Shown: positions 1 through 6,779, counted from the first letter of the stretch. The stretch is DNA of 8,607 nt from an uncultured Limosilactobacillus sp. (GCA_944326735.1 CALVFC010000051.1:1-8607); one strand, 5' to 3'. Notes: generated by a model not told the origin, from the sequence alone. Made by a program: numbers and translations.

Positions 1-191
1 TTGCCCAATGGAATGAACTGGAGAAGAAGCACGGCTACGACTTTGATATCGAAGTCGACGGTGGGGTTAACAACAAGACGGTTGTTGACTGCTACAAGGC
101 CGGCGCTACCGTGGCCGTTGCTGGTTCATACGTCTTCAACGCTGACGACCCTGCTAGTCGTGTTCAAGCTTTGAAGGATGCTACTAAATAA
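1..191 (+). CDS. rpe: Ribulose-phosphate 3-epimerase, C-terminal end (partial)
   Basis: The frame beginning at base 3 is open from the window edge to TAA at 189-191 and gives the last 62 residues of a protein. Rpe interconverts ribulose 5-phosphate and xylulose 5-phosphate in the cytosolic pentose phosphate pathway, which is central in heterofermentative lactobacilli. Visible family marks are IEVDGGVN (fragment residues 16-23), where the Asp belongs to the conserved metal/catalytic site of the TIM barrel, and VAGSYVF (39-45), the late phosphate-binding Gly-Ser loop. The short tail after it ([15 protein letters not shown]) matches the usual end of the family. The N-terminal two thirds, including the start, lie outside the window. 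A following thiN is the usual Bacillota neighbour, which supports the call. Confidence 0.93.
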   Translation, partial: AQWNELEKKHGYDFDIEVDGGVNNKTVVDCYKAGATVAVAGSYVFNADDPASRVQALKDATK

Positions 192-202
192 TTAAATTAG
201 TT

Positions 203-243
203 AGCGGAGCAATGATGATTCATCACAGCCCCGCTTTCTTTTT
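203..243 (+). terminator. Intrinsic terminator after rpe, abutting the thiN ribosome binding site
   Basis: AGCGG (203-207) pairs with CCGCT (231-235). The helix continues inward through AGC and ATGATG against CATCA and GC, with three mismatches and an ATT loop, about 15 positions per arm. The tail is TTTCTTTTT (235-243). It starts 11 bases after the rpe stop. The last T is followed immediately by GGAGG (244-248), the thiN ribosome binding site, so thiN transcripts must come from readthrough unless an unseen promoter exists. Confidence 0.8.
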
Positions 244-255
244 GGAGGAAATAAT

Positions 256-921
256 ATGCGCGTTAACTTAATGGTTGGTGGGTCAGTCAAACTTATTCCA
301 AAACAGAAGGTTCAGGACCGCCAGGATGAAACCTGGATTGGCGTTGACTACGGGGCCACCTGGTTAATTCAACATGGGATCGTGCCCCAGAGTGCAGTTG
401 GTGATTTTGATTCGACTGACGCGGCCGAGTTTACGACCGTCAAGCAGGAGATCGCTAATATCAAGAAACTGCCCACGGCTAAGGACATGACGGATACCCA
501 AGTGGGGGTTTTAATGGCTATCAAGCAGTTCCAACCTGACCAGATTGACATTTTTGGCGGTACAGGTGGTCGACTCGATCAACTGCTCGCTAACCTGTAC
601 TTGCCATTGCAGGACCAGTTTAAGGATTACCTGCCAAAGATTCATTTTATCGACCGCCAGAATGTTGTTTCTTATTATCTTCCTGGGACCTACACACTGC
701 GTCGCCAACCAGAATTTAAATACCTGGCCTTTGTGAACCTGACCCCGGTGGAAGACTTGGATTTACAGGATGAAAAGTATCCGCTCCACCACTGGTCATC
801 TTCAATCCCATTTTCGTGGTCGAGTAATGAATTCTCCGCTGATGAAAATCATTTTTCCTTCAAAAAAGGAATTGTTGCCGTGATTTTGTCCGGTGATTGG
901 CCGCTTCACAAGCGTAATTAA
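256..921 (+). CDS. thiN: Thiamine pyrophosphokinase
   Basis: This 221-residue cytosolic enzyme transfers pyrophosphate from ATP to thiamine to give TPP, the cofactor of phosphoketolase and transketolase. Motifs appear in family order: GVDYGA (29-34), VGDFDS (48-53), KDMTDTQ (76-82, acidic Mg-binding region), GGTGGRLDQ (101-109), and a C-terminal SNEF (190-193) of the thiamine-binding half. Length is normal for the family (about 210-225). The ATG has a good ribosome binding site (GGAGG at 244-248, seven-base spacer). Many members have Asp-His after GGR; this one has Asp-Gln. There is no TPP riboswitch or clear promoter in the 64 bases upstream, so expression probably depends on readthrough of the rpe terminator. 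It sits between rpe and rpmB as in Bacillus subtilis (yloS), without spoVM, as expected for a non-sporulating organism. Confidence 0.93.
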   Translation: MRVNLMVGGSVKLIPKQKVQDRQDETWIGVDYGATWLIQHGIVPQSAVGDFDSTDAAEFTTVKQEIANIKKLPTAKDMTDTQVGVLMAIKQFQPDQIDIFGGTGGRLDQLLANLYLPLQDQFKDYLPKIHFIDRQNVVSYYLPGTYTLRRQPEFKYLAFVNLTPVEDLDLQDEKYPLHHWSSSIPFSWSSNEFSADENHFSFKKGIVAVILSGDWPLHKRN

Positions 922-954
922 GACTGTCAAGGAAAATTACTTGAAAGAAAAGTA

Positions 955-983
955 TTGCATTGTGCTGGTGGCTATGGTAAATT
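955..983 (+). promoter_or_regulatory. Promoter for rpmB (extended -10)
   Basis: The -35 is TTGCAT (955-960), followed by a 17-base spacer and -10 TAAATT (978-983). TG at 975-976 adds an extended -10. Transcription would start near 990, giving a leader of about 63 bases. The GCTATGGTA context around the -10 is repeated exactly in the asp23 promoter. The leader contains a small hairpin, ACGCA (1000-1004) with TGCGT (1008-1012). Confidence 0.75.
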
Positions 984-1037
984 ATTCAAGTGAGTTACAA
1001 CGCATTATGCGTGAACGAAATTAACACAGATGAGAAG

Positions 1038-1043
1038 AGGAGG
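1038..1043 (+). promoter_or_regulatory. Ribosome binding site that fixes the rpmB start
   Basis: AGGAGG lies nine bases before ATG 1053. An upstream in-frame GTG at 990 coincides with the predicted transcription start and has no such site, so the 61-residue product starting MAKDF is chosen over the 82-residue reading. Confidence 0.9.
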
Positions 1044-1052
1044 GTACCACCA

Positions 1053-1238
1053 ATGGCTAAAGATTTTATCAACGGTAAACGGACGCGTTTTGGTAACAAG
1101 CGTTCTCACGCCCTTAACTCAAGTCGTCGTAGCTGGAAGCCAAACTTGCAAAAGGTAACCATTTTGGTTAACGGCAAGCCTAAGAAGGTTTACGTTTCAG
1201 CACGTACACTGAAGTCCGGTAAAGTGACTCGGGTTTAA
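1053..1238 (+). CDS. rpmB: 50S ribosomal protein L28
   Basis: This is a 61-residue, very basic protein of the large ribosomal subunit. Family features are the N-terminal [13 protein letters not shown] segment, RSHALNSS (17-24), the tryptophan-containing [12 protein letters not shown] stretch (24-35), and the C-terminal [13 protein letters not shown] block (46-58). Length is standard for L28 (about 61-63). The N-terminus has Asp where Bacillus L28 has Cys and no other cysteine, so this is a cysteine-free form. The start follows from the strong AGGAGG site and the conserved MAK beginning. It is monocistronic, with its own extended -10 promoter and an intrinsic terminator 13 bases after the stop, which suits a highly expressed ribosomal gene. 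Codon choice looks expression-optimised. Confidence 0.97.
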   Translation: MAKDFINGKRTRFGNKRSHALNSSRRSWKPNLQKVTILVNGKPKKVYVSARTLKSGKVTRV

Positions 1239-1251
1239 TTAAACCAAAAAC

Positions 1252-1280
1252 AAGTCGTCCATCACGGGCGGCTTATTTTT
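1252..1280 (+). terminator. Intrinsic terminator of rpmB
   Basis: AAGTCGTCC (1252-1260) pairs over nine positions, with two G-U pairs, with GGGCGGCTT (1266-1274). The loop is ATCAC and the tail ATTTTT. It ends the rpmB unit before the asp23 promoter. Confidence 0.88.
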
Positions 1281-1286
1281 ATACGG

Positions 1287-1311
1287 AAATAGTACAGGGG
1301 GTTAACTATTT
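1287..1311 (+). repeat. Dyad upstream of the asp23 promoter
   Basis: AAATAGT (1287-1293) and ACTATTT (1305-1311) form a perfect 7-base inverted repeat, 11 bases apart, with GTTAAC between them. It ends about 14 bases before the proposed -35, in non-coding DNA, a position compatible with an activator or repressor site. No known operator is recognised, and chance in AT-rich DNA is possible. Confidence 0.4.
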
Positions 1312-1324
1312 ATTGGGACATGAC

Positions 1325-1353
1325 TTTTTTGAGTCTAGGTGCTATGGTATGAT
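1325..1353 (+). promoter_or_regulatory. Promoter for the asp23-fakA unit (extended -10, weak -35)
   Basis: The -10 is TATGAT (1348-1353) with an extended TG at 1345-1346, in the same GCTATGGTA context as the rpmB promoter. The -35 is poor: a T-run at 1325-1331 with 16-17 base spacing. An alternative reading uses TTGAGT (1329-1334) with TATCAT (1353-1358) and an 18-base spacer. The perfect 10-base palindrome ATGATATCAT (1349-1358) overlaps the -10 and the likely melting region. Confidence 0.62.
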
Positions 1354-1359
1354 ATCATT

Positions 1360-1490
1360 AGTTTGATTAGCTACGTCTAAAAATCATTCGACGTGGCCGG
1401 CAATAACCATCCGTTAGTGATGTGTTGATATGAATAATTAACTAAGCTAGCTGATTAACCGCTAGCTATGCCTGTATTATGAAATAGTAT
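1360..1490 (+). promoter_or_regulatory. Structured 5' leader of asp23
   Basis: If transcription starts near 1360, asp23 mRNA has a leader of about 145 bases. Hairpin 1 is GCTACGTC (1370-1377) with GACGTGGC (1390-1397), eight pairs including one G-U, and a 12-base loop. Hairpin 2 is AGCTAGC (1445-1451) with GCTAGCT (1461-1467), seven perfect pairs and a 9-base loop, 23 bases before the ribosome binding site. AGCTAGCT (1445-1452) is itself a palindrome, so alternative pairings exist. Neither hairpin has a U-run, so they do not look like terminators. No known riboswitch or T-box motif is recognised, and there is no credible small ORF here. Confidence 0.5.
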
Positions 1491-1505
1491 AAGGAGGCCA
1501 TTTCA

Positions 1506-1868
1506 ATGGCAGTAAAAATTAAGACAAAGTCTGGCATGATTGATATTGATAACGATGTCATCTCATCAGTTGTTGGTGGAGCTGCTACTGACAACTATGG
1601 GGTCGTCGGTATGGCCAGCCGGAACCCGGTTCGTGATGGCGTTAACCAAATTCTGCGCCGTGAAAATTACGGTCGTGGGGTTGTTGTTCGTCAACAAGAC
1701 AACGGGGTAGCTGTGGATGTCAACATCATCGTTAGCTACGGTACAAAGATCTCAGAAGTTTCGAAGAGCGTTCAAGCCAAGGTAAAGTACAATCTGGAAT
1801 CAATGCTTGGCATTACTGCTAATTCTGTGAACGTCTGCGTTCAGGGAGTTCGCTCAGTAGAAGATTAG
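1506..1868 (+). CDS. yloU: Asp23/Gls24 family envelope stress response protein (YloU-like)
   Basis: This 120-residue protein has the DUF322 (Asp23) fold signature: I/V-rich N-terminal strand, VVGMASRNPVRDGV (33-46), NGVAVDVNIIVSYG (66-79), ISEVSKSVQAKVKYNLESM (82-100), and the closing VNVCVQGV (108-115). No signal peptide or membrane segment is seen. Family members are cytoplasmic proteins that associate with the membrane through partners; Asp23 of Staphylococcus is induced by alkaline shock. The exact role of YloU-type members is not established. AAGGAGG at 1491-1497, eight bases before ATG, decides the start. It is the first gene of a unit with fakA, 22 bases downstream, a conserved pairing. 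Expression appears to run from an extended -10 promoter through an unusually long structured leader. Confidence 0.93.
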   Translation: MAVKIKTKSGMIDIDNDVISSVVGGAATDNYGVVGMASRNPVRDGVNQILRRENYGRGVVVRQQDNGVAVDVNIIVSYGTKISEVSKSVQAKVKYNLESMLGITANSVNVCVQGVRSVED

Positions 1869-1876
1869 TGCATTGC

Positions 1877-1882
1877 AGGAGG
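1877..1882 (+). promoter_or_regulatory. Ribosome binding site for the TTG start of fakA
   Basis: AGGAGG stands eight bases before TTG 1891. No ATG or GTG in this frame lies nearby, and the encoded AVTEITNLEFGKMVQAA is the usual N-terminus of the family, so TTG is the start. Confidence 0.88.
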
Positions 1883-1890
1883 AAAGATAA

Positions 1891-3603
1891 TTGGCTGTAA
1901 CTGAAATTACAAATTTGGAATTTGGCAAGATGGTTCAAGCTGCAGCAAGCAAGCTTAGTTCCAAGGCTGAATTCATTAATTCATTGAACGTGTTCCCGGT
2001 TCCTGATGGGGATACAGGTACCAACATGACTTCATCTATGCAGAGTGGTGCTCAATATGAACGTCGTGAAAAGAGCACGAAGGTTGGGGACCTAGCGGCT
2101 GCATTGGCGAAGGGTCTTTTAATGGGTGCTCGTGGTAACTCTGGTGTTATCCTGTCCCAAATTTTCCGGGGCTTTGCCAAGGCTACAGAAGGTAAGGACA
2201 CCTTATCCGCTGCTGATTTTGTTAATGCCTATGCCAACGGTGCCAAGACTGCTTATAAGGCTGTTATGAAGCCAACAGAGGGGACCATTCTGACCGTTGT
2301 TCGGGAATCCGCTCAAGAGGGCCTGAACCAGCTGAAAGAAACGGATGACCTGGTCGTCATCATGCATGCCATTTACGAAGCCGCTGATAAGGCTCTGCAA
2401 ACAACGCCAGACCTGTTACCCGTTCTGAAGGAAGTTGGCGTGGTTGACTCTGGTGGTCAAGGCCTTGTCTTCGTTCTGCAAGCATTCGACGAATCCCTGA
2501 GTGGCAAGAGTGTTGACGAAGGCGAAGATTACAAGCCAGACACTGCTGAAGTGGATGAGATGGTTAACGCCCTCGACCACCAAAGCGTGCAAGGTAAGCT
2601 TGACCCGGCTGACATTAAGTACACTTACTGTACTCAAATGTTAGTCCGGCTTGGTAAGGGGAAGGAAGTCAAGCAAAAGTTTGACTACGATACCTTCTAC
2701 AACTACCTTGCTAAGATGGGTGACAGTCTGCTCGTCTTAAACGATGATTCCGTTGTGCGGGTCCATGTCCACACTGAACACCCTGGTGAAGTTCTTTCAT
2801 GGGGTCAGCAATTTGGTGACCTCCAAACCATTGAAATTCACAACATGGTTTGGCAGCAAGAAGAAATCATGGAACACGATGAAGAGGCCGAAGCTGAACA
2901 AACGCCAGTTGAGAAGGCCCGTGCCAAGGAAGAAGAACAACCACAAACCGATACTGCTGTGATTGCGGTTGCTTCTGGTGACGGCATCGTTAAGTTGCTG
3001 AAGAGCCTGGGCGTTACCCACATCATTTCTGGTGGGCAAACGATGAACCCAAGTATCCAGGATATTGCGGATGCCATTAACAACAGTGGTGCTAAGCAGG
3101 CCTTAGTATTGCCAAACAACGGTAATATCTTTATGGCCGCTGACCAGGCCGCTGGCGTGGCTGATATTCCAACGAAGGTGGTCCACTCCAAGACAATTGC
3201 CCAAGCCATGACGGCATTGCTGGAATACAATCCAGAACAATCACTGGAAGACAACCAAAAGAACATGGAAGCCAACCTGTCAACGGTCGCTTCTGGTGAA
3301 GTTACGAATGCGGTTCGTGACACCACGATTGATGGTCGTTCCATTAAGAAGGACGACTACATGGGAATCGTTGATGGCAAGATCGTGACAACTGATCCTG
3401 ATATCAAGACCGCCGCTATCAACATGGTCAAGGATATGCTGGATGAAGACAGTGAAGTCGTCACGATCCTGGTTGGTCAAGATGGTGACCAAGAAACTGC
3501 TAAGGATATCCAGGCGGCCGTTGAAGAAGTCGACGATGAATTAGAAATCGAAATCTATGATGGTGGACAACCAGTCTACCCATACTTAATTTCAGTAGAA
3601 TAG
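1891..3603 (+). CDS. fakA: Fatty acid kinase catalytic subunit FakA (YloV, DAK2/DegV-like)
   Basis: This 570-residue cytosolic kinase phosphorylates fatty acids held by a FakB partner, making acyl-phosphate for phospholipid synthesis. The N-terminal DhaL/DAK2 domain (about 8-203) carries NVFPVPDGDTGTNM (33-46), whose Asp39 and Asp41 bind Mg-ATP, plus GARGNSGVILSQ (79-90) and DSGGQG (186-191). The middle domain has YTYCTQM (C247) and VHVHTEHPGE (H292, H294), matching the Cys-His-His zinc site known in Staphylococcus FakA. A charged Glu/Lys/Gln linker (about 325-353) leads to the C-terminal domain, starting TAVIAVASGDG (355-365) and containing SGGQTMNPS (380-388) and the final GGQPVYPYLISVE. 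Length fits the family (about 550-570). The TTG start probably reduces translation relative to asp23. No fakB is in the window. The link to plsX and acpP downstream fits a lipid-precursor role. Confidence 0.92.
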   Translation: MAVTEITNLEFGKMVQAAASKLSSKAEFINSLNVFPVPDGDTGTNMTSSMQSGAQYERREKSTKVGDLAAALAKGLLMGARGNSGVILSQIFRGFAKATEGKDTLSAADFVNAYANGAKTAYKAVMKPTEGTILTVVRESAQEGLNQLKETDDLVVIMHAIYEAADKALQTTPDLLPVLKEVGVVDSGGQGLVFVLQAFDESLSGKSVDEGEDYKPDTAEVDEMVNALDHQSVQGKLDPADIKYTYCTQMLVRLGKGKEVKQKFDYDTFYNYLAKMGDSLLVLNDDSVVRVHVHTEHPGEVLSWGQQFGDLQTIEIHNMVWQQEEIMEHDEEAEAEQTPVEKARAKEEEQPQTDTAVIAVASGDGIVKLLKSLGVTHIISGGQTMNPSIQDIADAINNSGAKQALVLPNNGNIFMAADQAAGVADIPTKVVHSKTIAQAMTALLEYNPEQSLEDNQKNMEANLSTVASGEVTNAVRDTTIDGRSIKKDDYMGIVDGKIVTTDPDIKTAAINMVKDMLDEDSEVVTILVGQDGDQETAKDIQAAVEEVDDELEIEIYDGGQPVYPYLISVE

Positions 3604-3628
3604 TCACTTAGCAATCGCTATTCTCGCG

Positions 3629-3674
3629 AGGGGTGGAAAAGTCAAACGGACTTCTTTCCACTCCTTTATTATTA
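3629..3674 (+). terminator. Hairpin between fakA and recG, probable (leaky) terminator
   Basis: AGGGGTGGAAA (3629-3639) pairs with TTTCCACTCCT (3655-3665), with one G-U. The stem extends past two one-base bulges to GTC/GAC (3641-3643 with 3649-3651). It is followed by TTTATTATTA rather than a clean U-run. It sits six bases before the recG ribosome binding site. No promoter is visible between it and recG, so partial readthrough is likely. Confidence 0.68.
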
Positions 3675-3693
3675 CTTAGAGGAGGGATCGTCA

Positions 3694-5730
3694 GTGAAAA
3701 GTTTGCAAGATTCGGTTGCCGAACTTAAAGGGGTCGGACCTAAGCGGGTCGCTGACCTGGCAACCTTGAATATTGATACAATTGAAGACCTCCTAACTTA
3801 CTACCCGAGTCGTTATGACGATTTCACCCCGACAGACTTAAGTACTGCCAAGGATAAACAAAAGATTACTTTGAAGGGGCAGATTGTTTCTGAACCCCTG
3901 TTTACCCGCTTTGGCTACCGTCGTAACCGACTGAGTTTCCGGATTCGGGTTGGTCAACAAGTTGTCATGGTGACCTTTTTCAACCAACCCTATGTTAAAA
4001 AGCAGGTGGAGATGGAGCGTCAAGTGACCGTTATGGGCAAGTGGGATGCCCGGCGCCAACAAGTCACGGCGAATAAACTTGTGACCGCTGCTAGCAACAA
4101 GGGCAACGAGTATGGGGCCATCTACCCAGCCAATAAGCATATTCGGCAGAGCACGCTCCGTTCGCTGATCCGGCAGGCGTTCGAGGATTACCAGAACGTG
4201 ATCCCCACGTTATTGCCCCAATCCTTACGGGACCGCTACCGGCTGATGGACCGCCGGCAAATGATTAAGGAAATGCACTTTCCTGATGATGCGGCCATGG
4301 CCAAGGCGGCGCGGCGGACAGCAACCTATGAAGAGTTCTTCCTTTTTCAGCTACGCCTGCAGGCGATTCGGCGAGTTCACCAGCACGAGGACGGCACACG
4401 GATCCTCTACCATAATGATGAGGTCAAGCAGTTTATTGCCGGCCTGCCATTTGAACTGACGGATGCCCAAAAGCGGGTTGTTAACGAGATCTGCCGGGAC
4501 CTCCGCTTACCGTACCAGATGAACCGCCTGCTGCAGGGGGACGTTGGGTCCGGTAAAACGGTCGTGGCCGCAATTGCTATTTACGCCACGATCACGGCTG
4601 GCTACCAGGCTGCCCTGATGGCACCAACCGAAATCTTGGCAAGTCAGCACGCGGAAAAACTGGCTAAGGTCTTCGCCGGGACCCATGTTCACGTTGGCCT
4701 GCTGACGGGTTCGTTGACTACTAAGCAACACCGCGAGCTGCTGACAGCGATCAAGCGGGGTGATATCAACCTGATTATTGGGACCCACGCCTTAATCCAA
4801 AATGACGTTGAGTACGCCAACCTGGGTCTGGTGATCACTGATGAACAGCACCGCTTTGGGGTTAACCAACGTCAACAGTTGCGTGAAAAGGGTGAACACC
4901 CGGATGTCCTCGCGATGACGGCGACACCAATCCCGCGGACACTGGCAATTACCGCTTATGGTGAAATGGACGTGTCCGTCATTGACCAACTGCCGGCGGG
5001 CCGGAAGCCGATTCAAACGAAGTGGATCCAGGGTAAAAATACGAATGAGGCCCTGCACTTTCTCCGCGACCAGCTCGCCGCGGGCGCCCAAGCCTACGTC
5101 GTCAGTCCGTTGATTGAGGAATCCGAATCACTGGATGTCCAAAACGCGACGGACTTGTACCAACAACTGGCGGCCTACTTTGAGCCCGACTACCAGGTGG
5201 GCCTCCTGCATGGCCGGATGAGTGGCGATGAAAAGGATGCCGTCATGGATAAGTTTAAAGAAGGTCAAATCCAAGTTCTGGTGTCCACGACGGTTGTGGA
5301 AGTCGGGGTTGATAACCCGAACGCGACCGTGATGATCATTTATGATGCGGACCGCTTTGGGCTGGCACAATTGCACCAGTTGCGGGGGCGGGTCGGTCGT
5401 GGTGACCGGCAAAGTTACTGTCTCCTAATTGCAGACCCTAAGACACCCGAAGGAAAAGAACGAATGAAGACGATGGTGGCCACCACTGATGGTTTCCAGG
5501 TTGCGCAAAAGGACCTTGAGCTACGGGGCGCCGGGGATGTCCTTGGTGCCAAGCAGTCCGGGGTGCCTGACTTTAAGGTTGGTGATCCAGTGGGGGACTT
5601 GAAGATTCTTCAAATTGCCCGCGAGGATGCCGCTAATTTGCTTGCCGAGCCGCACTGGGACGCGTATGATGATAATCAGCCATTAGTGTTGTATTTGAAA
5701 CGCCATCAATTAGAAACACACTTTGATTAG
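3694..5730 (+). CDS. recG: ATP-dependent DNA helicase RecG
   Basis: This 678-residue helicase (Bacillus RecG is about 680) remodels stalled forks and Holliday junctions. The N-terminal part (1-50, including LKGVGPKR and LLTYYPSRYDD) leads into the OB-fold wedge (about 57-120), which grips branched DNA. The superfamily 2 motor follows: Walker A GDVGSGKT (282-289), APTEILA just after it, DEQH box DEQHRFG (383-389), motif III MTATPIPRT (408-416), STTVVEVGVDNP (531-542), and motif VI LRGRVGRG (563-570). The C-terminus carries the RecG-type ELRGAGDVLGAKQSG block. All key residues are intact. The start is GTG, with AGGAGG (3680-3685) eight bases upstream. Codon use looks more GC-rich than in asp23 or acpP, consistent with lower expression rather than clear transfer. 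plsX begins 17 bases downstream; Bacillus has fapR between them. Confidence 0.97.
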   Translation: MKSLQDSVAELKGVGPKRVADLATLNIDTIEDLLTYYPSRYDDFTPTDLSTAKDKQKITLKGQIVSEPLFTRFGYRRNRLSFRIRVGQQVVMVTFFNQPYVKKQVEMERQVTVMGKWDARRQQVTANKLVTAASNKGNEYGAIYPANKHIRQSTLRSLIRQAFEDYQNVIPTLLPQSLRDRYRLMDRRQMIKEMHFPDDAAMAKAARRTATYEEFFLFQLRLQAIRRVHQHEDGTRILYHNDEVKQFIAGLPFELTDAQKRVVNEICRDLRLPYQMNRLLQGDVGSGKTVVAAIAIYATITAGYQAALMAPTEILASQHAEKLAKVFAGTHVHVGLLTGSLTTKQHRELLTAIKRGDINLIIGTHALIQNDVEYANLGLVITDEQHRFGVNQRQQLREKGEHPDVLAMTATPIPRTLAITAYGEMDVSVIDQLPAGRKPIQTKWIQGKNTNEALHFLRDQLAAGAQAYVVSPLIEESESLDVQNATDLYQQLAAYFEPDYQVGLLHGRMSGDEKDAVMDKFKEGQIQVLVSTTVVEVGVDNPNATVMIIYDADRFGLAQLHQLRGRVGRGDRQSYCLLIADPKTPEGKERMKTMVATTDGFQVAQKDLELRGAGDVLGAKQSGVPDFKVGDPVGDLKILQIAREDAANLLAEPHWDAYDDNQPLVLYLKRHQLETHFD

Positions 5731-5747
5731 AACGGAGGAAATAACGT

Positions 5748-6779
5748 ATGAAAATTGCCGTTGATGCAATGGGCGGTGACAATGCTCCCCAAGCAATTGT
5801 CGAAGGGGTCGAAGCTGCCCGCGACTTGTATCCGGATTTACAATTTGACCTGTATGGTGACCCTGCAAAGGTCCAACCACTGATCAAGAACACTGACCGG
5901 ATCAATATGATTGAAACCACGGAAGAAATTAGCATGGGAGAAGAACCAGTCCGGGCCATCCGCCGGAAGAAGGACTCCTCCATTGTCCGGGCTGCCCGGG
6001 CGGTTAAGGAAGGCCAAGCCGACGCCTTCTTCTCTGCCGGTAACACTGGTGCCATTCTGGCTGCTGGTCTCTTTATAGTGGGCCGGATTAAGGGAATTGA
6101 CCGGCCCGGCTTAACCAGTATTCTGCCAATCGCCCAACCGGGTGCTAAGCGCCACAACTTCGTCTACCTGGATACCGGAGCGAACGCTGAATCAAAGGAA
6201 AAGAACTTGTTGCAGTATGCTTACCTGGGCAAGTTCTATGCCGAACAAGTTCTCGGCGTTGCAAACCCGCGGATTGCCCTCCTGAACAACGGTGCCGAGG
6301 AAGATAAGGGTGACCAGTTACATAAGGACGTTTGGCAACAACTGAACGCCGAAGATGACTTGAACTTCATCGGTAACGTGGAATCTGGCGACCTCTTGTT
6401 TGGTAAGGCCGACATCATTGTTTCTGACGGTTGGACTGCCAATGCGGCACTGAAGGCCACGGAAGGAACGGCCAAGATGATGATGACCCTGATCAAAGAT
6501 GGGATTGTCAATGGTGGTCTGCGCGCCAAGCTCGGTTACCTGTTGCTGCACCCGGTTTTCCACCGGATCGGTCAAAAGATGAGTGCTTCAACTTATGGTG
6601 GGGCGGTTCTGCTTGGTCTGAAGGCACCCGTGGTCAAGACCCACGGCTCTTCTGACGAGGTTGCGGTTAAGAATACCATTAGTCAAATTCGGACAATGTT
6701 GAAGACCGGTGTCATCGAAAAAACGGTCGAATTCTTTGATCCTGAAGCTAAGGTAGACAAGCCAACAAAAAACGCCTAA
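5748..6779 (+). CDS. plsX: Phosphate acyltransferase PlsX
   Basis: This 343-residue peripheral membrane or soluble enzyme makes acyl-phosphate from acyl-ACP and phosphate (reversible). Acyl-phosphate then feeds PlsY, which acylates glycerol 3-phosphate in the first step of phosphatidic acid synthesis. Family marks are AVDAMGGDNAP (4-14), GEEPVRAIRRKKDSS (64-78), FFSAGNTGA (94-102), RPGLTSILP (119-127), LDTGANAE (141-148), LLNNGAEEDKG (178-188), NFIGNVES (206-213) and VSDGWTANAALKATEG (225-240). Many PlsX proteins read DGFTGN in that last block, so DGWTAN is a mild variant. No transmembrane segment stands out. CGGAGG before the ATG and a 17-base gap to recG suggest cotranscription. The adjacent acpP supplies its substrate carrier, and FakA upstream makes the same acyl-phosphate from exogenous fatty acids. 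Confidence 0.96.
   Translation: MKIAVDAMGGDNAPQAIVEGVEAARDLYPDLQFDLYGDPAKVQPLIKNTDRINMIETTEEISMGEEPVRAIRRKKDSSIVRAARAVKEGQADAFFSAGNTGAILAAGLFIVGRIKGIDRPGLTSILPIAQPGAKRHNFVYLDTGANAESKEKNLLQYAYLGKFYAEQVLGVANPRIALLNNGAEEDKGDQLHKDVWQQLNAEDDLNFIGNVESGDLLFGKADIIVSDGWTANAALKATEGTAKMMMTLIKDGIVNGGLRAKLGYLLLHPVFHRIGQKMSASTYGGAVLLGLKAPVVKTHGSSDEVAVKNTISQIRTMLKTGVIEKTVEFFDPEAKVDKPTKNA

Noticed and set aside
990..1052. N-terminal extension of rpmB from GTG 990 (82 residues)
   Set aside because: The GTG coincides with the predicted transcription start, has no ribosome binding site, and the added residues are unlike L28. AGGAGG fixes ATG 1053.
1239..1505. Known riboswitch, T-box or small RNA gene in the rpmB-asp23 gap
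   Set aside because: No conserved T-box sequence or known riboswitch core was recognised, and no small ORF with a ribosome binding site. It is kept only as an uncharacterised leader.
2838..3344. 168-residue open frame on the minus strand inside fakA
   Set aside because: It lies opposite well conserved FakA sequence, has low-complexity Ser/Ala-rich content and no recognisable family; it is an antisense shadow.
3694..5730. Horizontal acquisition of recG because of its more GC-rich codon use
   Set aside because: recG is in its conserved position with intact neighbours. The difference is better explained by weaker codon optimisation in a low-expression gene.
5633..6157. 174-residue open frame on the minus strand across the recG-plsX junction
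   Set aside because: It lies opposite the conserved recG end and plsX start, has no visible ribosome binding site or family motif, and mirrors the codon structure of plsX.
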